Below, in pieces: positions 8,115 through 15,910 of a stretch of DNA of 64,000 nt. This DNA comes from Halobacillus litoralis (GTDB taxonomy: Bacteria > Bacillota > Bacilli > Bacillales > Halobacillaceae), in the NCBI RefSeq assembly GCF_009856445.1, contig NZ_WMFA01000001.1, forward strand, positions 806,001-870,000. Reading direction: 5' to 3'. The number at the start of each line of letters is the position of its first letter. Position 1 is the stretch's first letter. The position numbers were made by a program, and so were the translations under genes. The notes under the pieces are model-generated. The model was given only the letters and a program-made list of their open reading frames with translations, made no database searches and was not told the origin of the DNA.

Positions 8115-10166
8115 ATGCAGACGAAACAAAAACAAGGGCTATCCATTCAATATCAGGGAAATACGTTCGAAGTTGTACTCGATGGACGTAAGATCCTTGA
8201 ACATACACCGACGTCCCCGTGTTTATTTGTCGGTCAAGGAGAAGAAAAAATTGAGATGTACCGTGGAAATTATGAGATCGAAGATTATGTGGTGGAACGC
8301 TTCGGACTGAGAAGTTTTGAAGTTATTGAAGAAAGCGCACAGGGTTTCCGTATTGATTTTAAGCGGACTTCCATGGATTCTGAAACTCTATCTGTAGCCT
8401 TCAGCTATGAAAATCAAAATCTGAAACTGGATTTTTCAGGAGATCGAAAGGTCTTCAATCGTTTTTGGGTTCGTATCCCTGCTGATTCCACAGAAAAGGT
8501 GTACGGATGCGGGGAGCAGATGTCTCACCTGAATTTGCGGGGCAAGCATTTCCCACTTTGGACCTCTGAGCCAGGTGTTGGCCGGAACAAAAACACGTAC
8601 ACCACTTTTCTAGCAGACCTTCATGATAAGGCGGGGGGCGACTATTATCATACCAATTACCCTCAGCCAACATTCCTGTCCTCGAAGAAGTATTTCTGTC
8701 ATGTCGATACCACTGCCTATGCCGACTTTGATTTTCGAAAAGATCATTATCATGAACTTCAAGTGTGGGAAGTCCCGTCGCAAATCATGTTTGAAACGGG
8801 AGCGAGCATCAAAGAGGTAGTGTCTCGACTGACTCATCATCTAGGGAGACAGCCGGAGCTTCCCGAATGGACGTATGATGGCATCTGGCTCGGTATGCAA
8901 GGCGGCACGGATGAGGTTCAAAAGAAAATCGATGCTGCGCGTGATAAAGGCATGAAGGTAGGGGCTGTCTGGGCTCAGGATTGGCAAGGGAAAAGAGTGA
9001 CCTCTTTTGGCCGCCGTTTGAACTGGAACTGGCAGTGGGATGAGAATGAATATCCTGAACTGGACCAAAAATTGAAAGAATGGAAAGAACAAGGCATCCG
9101 TTTCTTAGGCTATATTAATCCATATTTGATTTTAGATGGAGCATTGTATAAAGAAGCTGCGGCGAATCATTATTTTGTCCTCAATCAACAAGAAGACGTT
9201 TATTTAGTTGACTTCGGTGAGTTTGACTGCGGAATTGTCGATCTTACAAATCCGGCAGCCTTTGAATGGTATAAGCGCGTCATTCAAAAGTACATGATTG
9301 ATTTCGGTCTAGATGGCTGGATGGCTGATTTCGGAGAATACTTACCGACCGATGCCAAACTCCACAATGGTGAGCCGGCGATGCTTATGCACAATGCGTG
9401 GCCGATGCTGTGGGCAAAAGTGAATTTCGAAGCTGTTGATGAAGCTGGTAAAACAGATGACATAGTCTATTTCATGCGTGCAGGCTACACAGGAAGCCAA
9501 AAGTACTGCCGTTTGTTGTGGGCGGGAGATCAGAGCGTCAACTGGGATCTTGATGATGGGATCGCGTCTGTCATCCCTGCTGCACTGTCTGCGGGCCTTG
9601 TCGGAAATGGGCTTCACCACAGTGACATCGGTGGATACACGAGTTTGCATGGAAACAAGCGTTCCAAAGAATTGCTACTTCGCTGGGTAGAACTCGCTGC
9701 TTTCACGCCAGTAATGAGAAGTCATGAAGGAAATCGCCCGACCGATAGTCACCAGTATGATCATGATGAAGACACGATGAATGCATTTATTAGAATGACA
9801 GATGTCCATGTGACATTGACTCCTTATTTGAAAGATCTTGTGAAAGAAAATGCGGAAAAAGGGGTTCCGGTTCAAAGACCGTTGTTTATGGAATTTGAAG
9901 ATGACGCACAGACGTATGACCTTCAATACCAATACATGTTGGGAGACGATGTGCTTGTTGCACCTGTCTACGAGGAAGCAGCGAGCCAGTGGAATGTTTA
10001 TCTTCCGAATGAAACATGGGTTCACCTCTGGAGCGGTGAAGAATTTGTCGGCGGCCATGTAGAAGTTTCCGCTCCTATCGGTCAGCCTCCTGTTTTTTAT
10101 AAAAAAGAATCCGCCTACTCCGATCTCTTTGAGAAGATTCGGGAAAAACATATGCCTATAAAATAA
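8115..10166 (+). CDS. yihQ: Sulfoquinovosidase, GH31 (YihQ type)
   Basis: 683 residues, GH31 alpha-glycosidase that releases sulfoquinovose from sulfoquinovosyl glycerol or sulfolipid. The assignment rests on residues at the same numbers as E. coli YihQ: Q288 and the RR-LNW stretch giving R301 and W304 (sulfonate recognition), the nucleophile D405 in GWMADFGEYLPTD, the acid/base D472 in WAGDQSVNW and Y508 in HSDIGGYT. Alpha-glucosidases of GH31 lack the R/W/Y set. No signal peptide is visible, so the enzyme should be cytoplasmic and act after import of the glycoside. It sits between the symporter and the isomerase. Very confident. Confidence 0.96.
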   Translation: MQTKQKQGLSIQYQGNTFEVVLDGRKILEHTPTSPCLFVGQGEEKIEMYRGNYEIEDYVVERFGLRSFEVIEESAQGFRIDFKRTSMDSETLSVAFSYENQNLKLDFSGDRKVFNRFWVRIPADSTEKVYGCGEQMSHLNLRGKHFPLWTSEPGVGRNKNTYTTFLADLHDKAGGDYYHTNYPQPTFLSSKKYFCHVDTTAYADFDFRKDHYHELQVWEVPSQIMFETGASIKEVVSRLTHHLGRQPELPEWTYDGIWLGMQGGTDEVQKKIDAARDKGMKVGAVWAQDWQGKRVTSFGRRLNWNWQWDENEYPELDQKLKEWKEQGIRFLGYINPYLILDGALYKEAAANHYFVLNQQEDVYLVDFGEFDCGIVDLTNPAAFEWYKRVIQKYMIDFGLDGWMADFGEYLPTDAKLHNGEPAMLMHNAWPMLWAKVNFEAVDEAGKTDDIVYFMRAGYTGSQKYCRLLWAGDQSVNWDLDDGIASVIPAALSAGLVGNGLHHSDIGGYTSLHGNKRSKELLLRWVELAAFTPVMRSHEGNRPTDSHQYDHDEDTMNAFIRMTDVHVTLTPYLKDLVKENAEKGVPVQRPLFMEFEDDAQTYDLQYQYMLGDDVLVAPVYEEAASQWNVYLPNETWVHLWSGEEFVGGHVEVSAPIGQPPVFYKKESAYSDLFEKIREKHMPIK

Positions 10167-10210
10167 AAAGGTAATAACCTTTGTTAAAAGGTAGGTATGT
10201 ATGGTATGAT
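10167..10210 (+). promoter_or_regulatory. Internal promoter with operator-like motif before the isomerase gene
   Basis: A palindrome AAAGGTAATAACCTTT (10167-10182) overlaps a -35-like TTGTTA (10181-10186), and TATGAT (10205-10210) follows after 18 bases. Between them lies AAAAGGTAGGTAT (10186-10198), repeating the GTAGRTAT core found at the operon's first promoter. This suggests a second regulated promoter for isomerase, kinase, regulator, aldolase and dehydrogenase. Confidence 0.5.
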
Positions 10211-10244
10211 GTTTTCAAATGAAGAAAAAAGGTGGGACGGATCA

Positions 10245-11588
10245 ATGAGTATGAAAGTATTGTATCTTCCAATTGGGAGAAAAACATTTGATTTAGAAGC
10301 AGGAGAAATCCAAAGGAAAAAGAGTTCGGAGATGTTGAACGAGTTAGGCATTGAAGTGATTGAACCTGAGGGCATCCTTACTTCACCAGATGACTTGAAC
10401 GACTTTTTGAAAGCGATTGCTAAGGATGACATCGGCGTTTCCATTTATCAAAGTGTCACGTTCGCGGATGGTGAATTTGTTGAAACACTGATCAAGCAGG
10501 TGGAAGCGCCTGTCATGGTGTGGTCCATTCGTGAACCGAGCATTAACGGACGTTTGCGCTTAAACTCCTTAACGGGTGGGAACAGCACCAGCCACGTGTT
10601 GAAATGTGCGAAGCATCCTTATTCCTTCCTTTTCGGGAATCCGGAAGAGGCTCAAATTCGCGGGCGTTTAAAAAAATATTTAAAAGTTCAGCAGATGATT
10701 CAAGATTTAAAGCAATTCAAAATTGGCGTCATCGGGGAACACCCTCCTGGCTTCTTTTTCTCAGGAACAGACGAAGAGATGCTTCACAAGCAACTGGGGG
10801 TTGAAGTGAAAAGTGTGGACTTGATGAAAGCCTTCGAAGAGTCTAAGAAACTATCAGAAGGAGAATGGGAACATGCGATTGACCGAGCTCAGCAGCAGGT
10901 GATCGGTTTGAACAGAAATGATGAAACAGTCCAGCGCTTTGCTCAGTTCACGACTTATGTCGAGTCTGTCGTTAATAAAGAAAACCTTTCGGGACTTGCC
11001 ATCCGTTGCTGGCCGGAGTTTTTCAATGAATTAGGAGCAGCCGCCTGTTCAACCCTTTCCCAATTTACCGAAGATGGGATCGTCTCTTCTTGTGAGTCGG
11101 ATATCCATGGTTCTGTTTCCATGTTTATTTTGCAGCAGATGAGTGGAGGAAAAGCCCCTTACTTAGGAGATATGGTTCATGTGAATGAAGCTAGTAATTC
11201 AGTCGTCTTCTGGCATTGCGGTGCGGGTGCCTATTCTCTGGCTCACCCTGATCAGGGAGCGAAGCCTGGCGTCCACCCGAACCGTAAGCTCGGATTTACG
11301 ATGGAATTCGGTCTTAAGCCAGGGCAGGTGACGATGTTCCGCGTCAGCTATACACCAGATGGGTATCGTCTGCTTGTTATGAGAGGAAACGCATTGGATA
11401 CTCCGAAACGTTTCAACGGGACGTCTGTAGAAGTGGAACTTGAGACGGAGATCAATGACACGCTTTACAGTTTAATGGAAGAAGGGTTTGAGCCTCACTA
11501 TGCTCTTGTTTATGAAGATGTCGTTGAAGAGCTTGTGGAACTTGGGCGTCAACTGGACCTTGAAACCATCGTTTATACGAAAGATTGA
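10245..11588 (+). CDS. sqvD: Sulfoquinovose isomerase, L-fucose/L-arabinose isomerase-like (SqvD type)
   Basis: 447 residues, cytoplasmic, L-fucose-isomerase-like fold with two alpha/beta domains and a C-terminal barrel. Likely metal ligands lie in RCWPEFFNELGAA, VSSCESDIHGS and the later GVHPNRK segment. It should interconvert sulfoquinovose and 6-deoxy-6-sulfofructose. This family, not the YihS AGE-type epimerase, is used in transaldolase and EMP2-type sulfoglycolysis as I recall. The start at 10245 has GGTGGG eight bases upstream; the ATG at 10197 lies inside the predicted promoter/operator and is rejected. It is separated from the kinase gene by 17 bases. Function is strongly supported by context rather than by unique residues. 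Confidence 0.82.
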   Translation: MSMKVLYLPIGRKTFDLEAGEIQRKKSSEMLNELGIEVIEPEGILTSPDDLNDFLKAIAKDDIGVSIYQSVTFADGEFVETLIKQVEAPVMVWSIREPSINGRLRLNSLTGGNSTSHVLKCAKHPYSFLFGNPEEAQIRGRLKKYLKVQQMIQDLKQFKIGVIGEHPPGFFFSGTDEEMLHKQLGVEVKSVDLMKAFEESKKLSEGEWEHAIDRAQQQVIGLNRNDETVQRFAQFTTYVESVVNKENLSGLAIRCWPEFFNELGAAACSTLSQFTEDGIVSSCESDIHGSVSMFILQQMSGGKAPYLGDMVHVNEASNSVVFWHCGAGAYSLAHPDQGAKPGVHPNRKLGFTMEFGLKPGQVTMFRVSYTPDGYRLLVMRGNALDTPKRFNGTSVEVELETEINDTLYSLMEEGFEPHYALVYEDVVEELVELGRQLDLETIVYTKD

Positions 11589-11605
11589 TTGAAGGAGGAC
11601 ACCTG

Positions 11606-12772
11606 ATGAAACATGTCGCAGTAGGGCAGGCAGGAGGACCGACAGCTGTCATCAACGCTACCCTGGCTGGTTTTGTTGAAAGTGTAAAAGAACAGTGTCA
11701 ATTGACCTTCGTTGAAGGAGGTTATCAAGGTCTGGTAGAAGAGAACTTTCTTTACGGTGATTCGGAAGTCATTGATTGGATTCTTGAAAATCAGTCAGTG
11801 CCAGGGGCCTGCTTACAATCCGGGCGTTACCCTTTTAATGATCAGGCAATTGTTGAAGCGGTTCATTCCCTGAAGAAGCACCAAATCGATACCCTTGTAT
11901 TTATCGGTGGGAATGGAACGATGGAAGCTTTATTAAAGGTGAAGAAAGAAGCCGAACGTCAGGGGTATTCTCTACAGGTACTCGGACTTCCAAAAACGGT
12001 GGATAATGATTTGGGAGGCACAGATCACGCTCCTGGTTTCGCAAGTGCAGCAAGATCGATTGCGCAGACGACGAAGGATTTGAGTCGTGATTTATATTCA
12101 ATGAAAAATTTTGAGCAGGTCCGCATATTGGAAACGATGGGCAGGAATGCCGGGTGGTTAGCTGCCGCTGCAGGAGCCTGGAGAGAGTATGCGGAGGAAG
12201 GCCCCCATTATATAGCTCTTCCTGAACAGCCATTGAATAAGGAAACTTTGTTAACAACAGTCAAAGAAGCTTTGAGTTCCTATGGTTACGCGATCGTTGT
12301 GGTCAGTGAAGGGGTTCAGTGGGAACAAGGATCTCAAATTGAACTCAATCAAGTAGGCGGACGCTCCATTCTTGGGGGTATTTCCAAGGAAGTCAGTGAA
12401 TTTATCAAGGAAGAATTAAATGTAAATACAAGGGCGGAACTGTTGGGGATGAATCAACGGGCGGACACATCGGCTTTATCCCCCATCGATACCTATGAAG
12501 CTTATCAAATTGGCAGAGAAGGTGGTCGATGGGTGATGGAAGGGTATGATGAAGTAATGGTCGCTGTTGGGCGAAAAGCATCAAACTATTATACAATGGA
12601 GATAAAACCTGTAAAACTTGAAAAAGTGATTGCTGAGGGAGAACGGCTGTTACCAGCTCAATTCATCACAGATCTAAAGGCTTATTACCAATGGTTGACT
12701 CCACTGTTAGGAGGTGACCGGCCTTCTTATCCTCCGCTTTCGAGAAGGAGAGTCGAATATAGTGAACACTAA
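11606..12772 (+). CDS. PfkA-family sugar kinase, predicted 6-deoxy-6-sulfofructose kinase
   Basis: 388 residues of the PfkA fold. Nucleotide and catalytic motifs are GQAGGPTAVIN (7-17), GGNGT (101-105), PKTVDND (129-135, catalytic Asp 133) and ETMGRNAGW (176-184). The Gly at 104 predicts ATP rather than pyrophosphate use. The pocket that binds the 6-phosphate of fructose-6-phosphate in true PFKs (RATVLGHIQRGG) is changed to TRAELLGMNQRAD (275-287): the His is Met and the GlyGly is AlaAsp. N103 replaces the usual Mg-site Asp. These changes fit a substrate carrying a sulfonate. It would make sulfofructose-1-phosphate. The start follows GAAGGAGGAC; the 3' end overlaps the GntR gene. Confidence 0.8.
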   Translation: MKHVAVGQAGGPTAVINATLAGFVESVKEQCQLTFVEGGYQGLVEENFLYGDSEVIDWILENQSVPGACLQSGRYPFNDQAIVEAVHSLKKHQIDTLVFIGGNGTMEALLKVKKEAERQGYSLQVLGLPKTVDNDLGGTDHAPGFASAARSIAQTTKDLSRDLYSMKNFEQVRILETMGRNAGWLAAAAGAWREYAEEGPHYIALPEQPLNKETLLTTVKEALSSYGYAIVVVSEGVQWEQGSQIELNQVGGRSILGGISKEVSEFIKEELNVNTRAELLGMNQRADTSALSPIDTYEAYQIGREGGRWVMEGYDEVMVAVGRKASNYYTMEIKPVKLEKVIAEGERLLPAQFITDLKAYYQWLTPLLGGDRPSYPPLSRRRVEYSEH

Positions 12773-13493
12773 AGTGAACCCCAACAAAGATTTAGCCCTT
12801 TACTTACAATTGAAAGAATTATTCATTGATCGTATCCATAATGGACAATGGGAAGCAGATAAATTGATTCCGACCGAGCAGGAACTTATGAAGGAATTCG
12901 ACGTCAGCCGCACAACGATCCGTCAGGCCATTTCCATTCTCGTGCAGGAAGGATTGGTAGAAAAGAAACAAGGGCGCGGAACTATCGTGAAACCTAGAAA
13001 ATTGAGCGGAAACTTAAGTCAATTGAAAGGGTTCGCTGAAGAGGTTCTGGAACGCGGGCAAGTTCCTCGAAGCAAGTTGATCCGGGCAGAGTTTAAATCC
13101 AATCTCCATCATGAAAAGTCCATGCTTGAGGTCAAAGACGATGAACCCATTTTGTTAATCGAACGGATTCGTTTAGCGGATGAAGTACCGGTGGCCCTTG
13201 AGCGTACATGCTGGCCGAAAGAGATCGGCGAAATCCTGATGAAGCACAATTTAGATGAAGCGCGTTACTACGAAATTCTTGAAAACTACAACATTTATTT
13301 GAATAGAGCCAGCGAAAAGATCGCCGCCATTAATGCAACCATTGATGAAGCAGATGCTCTCGGAATACGGGGAGGCGAAGCTCTTCTTGAAATGACGAGG
13401 CTGAGCTTCGGTGTCAATGAACGACCGATTGAATACACGAAAACGAAATACCGTAACGATCAATACCATTATAGTCTTGAACTTAAACGATAA
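12762..13493 (+). CDS. GntR family regulator with UTRA domain, predicted sulfoquinovose operon repressor
   Basis: 243 residues if the GTG at 12762 is used; it overlaps the kinase stop by 11 bases. An upstream in-frame ATG at 12714 would give a poorly conserved N-terminal tail and lacks a good ribosome site. Residues 1-75 are a winged helix (TEQELMKEFDVSRTTIRQAI, then GLVEKKQGRGTIV). The rest is a UTRA effector domain (LKGFAEEVLERGQVPRSKL, EPILLIERIRLADEVPVALER). HutC/UTRA regulators usually bind phosphorylated sugars, so sulfofructose, its phosphate or sulfoquinovose are candidate inducers. Likely targets are the repeats at 5601-5636 and 10186-10198. Confidence 0.88.
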   Translation: MNTKVNPNKDLALYLQLKELFIDRIHNGQWEADKLIPTEQELMKEFDVSRTTIRQAISILVQEGLVEKKQGRGTIVKPRKLSGNLSQLKGFAEEVLERGQVPRSKLIRAEFKSNLHHEKSMLEVKDDEPILLIERIRLADEVPVALERTCWPKEIGEILMKHNLDEARYYEILENYNIYLNRASEKIAAINATIDEADALGIRGGEALLEMTRLSFGVNERPIEYTKTKYRNDQYHYSLELKR

Positions 13494-13508
13494 AAGGAGA
13501 GGTCCTCT

Positions 13509-14399
13509 ATGCCATTTGTGGATGGAAAAACATTGCTAACCCATGCTTATGAGAACAAGTACGGAGTCGGAGCCTTTAGTGCTCATAATGCGGAAACCAT
13601 TTTAGCTATATTAGAAGCTGCGGAAGAAAAGCAAGCCCCTGTGATGATCCAGATTGGACAAAAGGTGATTCAAACGCTGGGCTTGCAGCCGATGAAAGAT
13701 ATGGTCGATTCTTTTTCGAAGGATTTCACAGTCCCTGTGTGTATCCATCTCGACCATAGCCGCCAGTATGAGCAGACAATGGCAGCCATTCAGTCCGGTT
13801 TTCAATCCGTGATGTTTGACGGTTCGGGATATTCGTTTGAAGAGAATACACGAATTACGAAACAGGTGGTCAATGCTGCCCGGGCACTTGGCATCGGCAG
13901 TGAAGGGGAAATCGGTAAAATTGGTGGAACCGAAGATGATATTACGGTAGACGAAAAAGATGCATTGATTACGACCACTGAGGAAGCAGTCGACTTTGTG
14001 AATGAAACGGATGTCGACTATTTAGCGGTATCCATAGGAACCGCCCATGGCATTTACAAACAGACACCAAACCTGCGTTTCGAAAGGTTGAAAGAAATCT
14101 CTGAAGCTGTGGCTCGACCAATCGTTCTGCATGGCGGTTCAGATGTGCCGGATAAACAAGTACAGGAAGCTATTAAACTGGGGATCTCCAAAATCAATGT
14201 AGACACAGAACTTCGCCAGGCCTATACGCAAGGCTTGCAGGATTATTTGGCTTCAAATCCAGAAGACATTGTTTTGGCTAATACCTTAGGTGCAGGTCGT
14301 GAGCGAATGAAGGAAAAAGTCAAAGAGAAGATTGATGTCTTCGGAAGTGCTGGACGGTCGGAAGCATTTAGCAATGACCAAAAGGTCGTAACGTTATAA
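13509..14399 (+). CDS. Class II aldolase, predicted sulfofructose-1-phosphate aldolase
   Basis: 296 residues of the class II (zinc) fructose-bisphosphate aldolase family. Zinc and catalytic residues are D82 and H83 in HLDHS, H180 in SIGTAHG and H208 in LHGGSD. The DHAP-phosphate pocket Ser211 is kept, but HGGSG is HGGSD and the usual D-x-SH motif is DGSG (104-107), differences from ordinary FBP aldolases. It should cleave sulfofructose-1-phosphate to DHAP and 3-sulfolactaldehyde. A strong AAAGGAG precedes the start. Flanked by the GntR gene and the aldehyde dehydrogenase, spacing 15 and 20 bases. Alternative: another ketose-phosphate aldolase of the GatY/KbaY type. Confidence 0.82.
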   Translation: MPFVDGKTLLTHAYENKYGVGAFSAHNAETILAILEAAEEKQAPVMIQIGQKVIQTLGLQPMKDMVDSFSKDFTVPVCIHLDHSRQYEQTMAAIQSGFQSVMFDGSGYSFEENTRITKQVVNAARALGIGSEGEIGKIGGTEDDITVDEKDALITTTEEAVDFVNETDVDYLAVSIGTAHGIYKQTPNLRFERLKEISEAVARPIVLHGGSDVPDKQVQEAIKLGISKINVDTELRQAYTQGLQDYLASNPEDIVLANTLGAGRERMKEKVKEKIDVFGSAGRSEAFSNDQKVVTL

Positions 14400-14419
14400 T
14401 ATATAAGGAGGTTGTTGTA

Positions 14420-15853
14420 ATGAATAAAGTAGCAACAGACTATTCTTTCGGTTTATTTATCAATGGCGAATGGAGCACAAAAGAAGACACCTCTCCTGTC
14501 TTGAACAAATACAATCAAGAAAAAATTGGTGAAACAGCCGTAACCAATGAATCTGATGTTAAGGAAGCTGTGGAAAGCGCCAAAGAAGCTTTTAAAGTGC
14601 CTTTCTCTTTATATGATCGTTATCAAGTTTTACTGAAAGTCGCTCAATTATTGAGAGACAACACCGAAGAGTTTGCAGCGGTGATTGCGCAGGAAGTCGG
14701 AAAACCGATTAATGAAGCAAGAGGAGAAGTAGGTCGTTCTGCTTTAACTTTAGAGAATTCAGCGGAGGAAGCAAAACGAATCCACGGCGAAGAAATCCCT
14801 GTCGAAGCAGCCCCGGGATCTGAAAATCGTAAAGCTTTCACACGGCGTTATCCTGTCGGTGTGGTTGCAGCCATTACGCCGTTCAATGTCCCGTTGAACC
14901 TTGTCTGCCACAAAGTTGGCCCAGCGCTTGCAGCTGGAAACAGTGTTGTTTTAAAACCCGCTGAGCAGACTCCGCTTACGGCTTTGTTACTGACGAAGCT
15001 GTTTGAAGAAGCAGGACTTCCAAAAGGGAGACTGAATGTACTTACTGGAGAAGGTCATGAGGTAGGGCCACTGCTGACATCCAATCCTGATGTGAATATG
15101 TTTACATTTACCGGGAGCCCGCAGGTCGGAGAACGGATTCGAAAAGAAGCAGGCCTACGTGATGTCGCGTTGGAGCTGGGCAACAATTCGGCAACGATTG
15201 TTCACAAAGATGCCGATGTGGAACAAGCGGCACAATTGGTCGCACAAAAAAGTTTTAACAATGCAGGGCAGGTATGTATTTCCGTCCAGCGCGTCTACGT
15301 TCACGATGCTGTGTATGACCAGTTTCTTGAAAAAGTAAGAGAAGCGACATCCCAAATCAAATTAGGAGACCCTATGGATCCTTCCACACAAATGGGACCA
15401 ATGATTGCAGAAGAAGAAGCGGTTCGAGTGGAAGAATGGGTTAAAGAAGCGGTTGCAGAAGGGGCGGTTATTGAAACCGGAGGAAAGCGTGACGGTGTTT
15501 TCTACCAGCCTACCGTTCTTACAAACGTGAACGCAGAAATGAAAGTTTGCAAGCAGGAAGTATTTGGACCTGTCGTAGCGGTTGATTCCTATGCTGATGA
15601 AGATGAAGTCATTTCTTACGTCAATGACTCTGAGTATGGACTTCAAGCAGGGTTGTTCACCAACAGCCTGGCGTTTGCGATGAAAGCCATGGATCAGATC
15701 CATGTTGGCGGCTTGATCGTCAACGATACATCCGGTTATAGAGTCGATCATATGCCATATGGCGGTGTGAAGAAGAGTGGAACAGGAAAAGAAGGTCCAC
15801 GCTATGCGATTGAGGAAATGACAGAAGAGAAAATTGTTGTATTCAACTTGTAA
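14420..15853 (+). CDS. Aldehyde dehydrogenase, predicted 3-sulfolactaldehyde dehydrogenase
   Basis: 477 residues, NAD(P)-dependent ALDH superfamily. Visible elements are ITPFNVPLN (substrate tunnel), KPAEQTPLT, FTGSPQVGERI (cofactor loop), the general base Glu in LELGNNS and the nucleophile Cys in NAGQVCISVQRV. It resembles GabD/lactaldehyde-type enzymes of 475-490 residues. In this cluster it should oxidise sulfolactaldehyde to sulfolactate, gaining NAD(P)H, the oxidative alternative to a YihU-type reductase. No reductase is present in the cluster. An intrinsic terminator follows immediately. Confidence 0.85.
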   Translation: MNKVATDYSFGLFINGEWSTKEDTSPVLNKYNQEKIGETAVTNESDVKEAVESAKEAFKVPFSLYDRYQVLLKVAQLLRDNTEEFAAVIAQEVGKPINEARGEVGRSALTLENSAEEAKRIHGEEIPVEAAPGSENRKAFTRRYPVGVVAAITPFNVPLNLVCHKVGPALAAGNSVVLKPAEQTPLTALLLTKLFEEAGLPKGRLNVLTGEGHEVGPLLTSNPDVNMFTFTGSPQVGERIRKEAGLRDVALELGNNSATIVHKDADVEQAAQLVAQKSFNNAGQVCISVQRVYVHDAVYDQFLEKVREATSQIKLGDPMDPSTQMGPMIAEEEAVRVEEWVKEAVAEGAVIETGGKRDGVFYQPTVLTNVNAEMKVCKQEVFGPVVAVDSYADEDEVISYVNDSEYGLQAGLFTNSLAFAMKAMDQIHVGGLIVNDTSGYRVDHMPYGGVKKSGTGKEGPRYAIEEMTEEKIVVFNL

Positions 15854-15859
15854 CTAGGA

Positions 15860-15888
15860 AGGGAGTCCATACGGCTCCCTTTTCTTAA
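15860..15888 (+). terminator. Terminator or attenuator between dehydrogenase and exporter genes
   Basis: GGGAGTCC and GGCTCCC (15861-15868 and 15873-15879) form a short GC-rich hairpin followed by TTTTCTTAATTT. It lies between the aldehyde dehydrogenase gene and the AEC transporter and may lower expression of the latter. Confidence 0.6.
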
Positions 15889-15910
15889 TTTAACTTATAG
15901 GAGAAAGCAT

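Noticed and set aside
10245-14399. Ordinary fructose or tagatose utilisation genes
   Set aside because: Kinase and aldolase alone would allow this, but the operon also holds a residue-verified sulfoquinovosidase and an aldehyde dehydrogenase, and the kinase phosphate pocket is changed.
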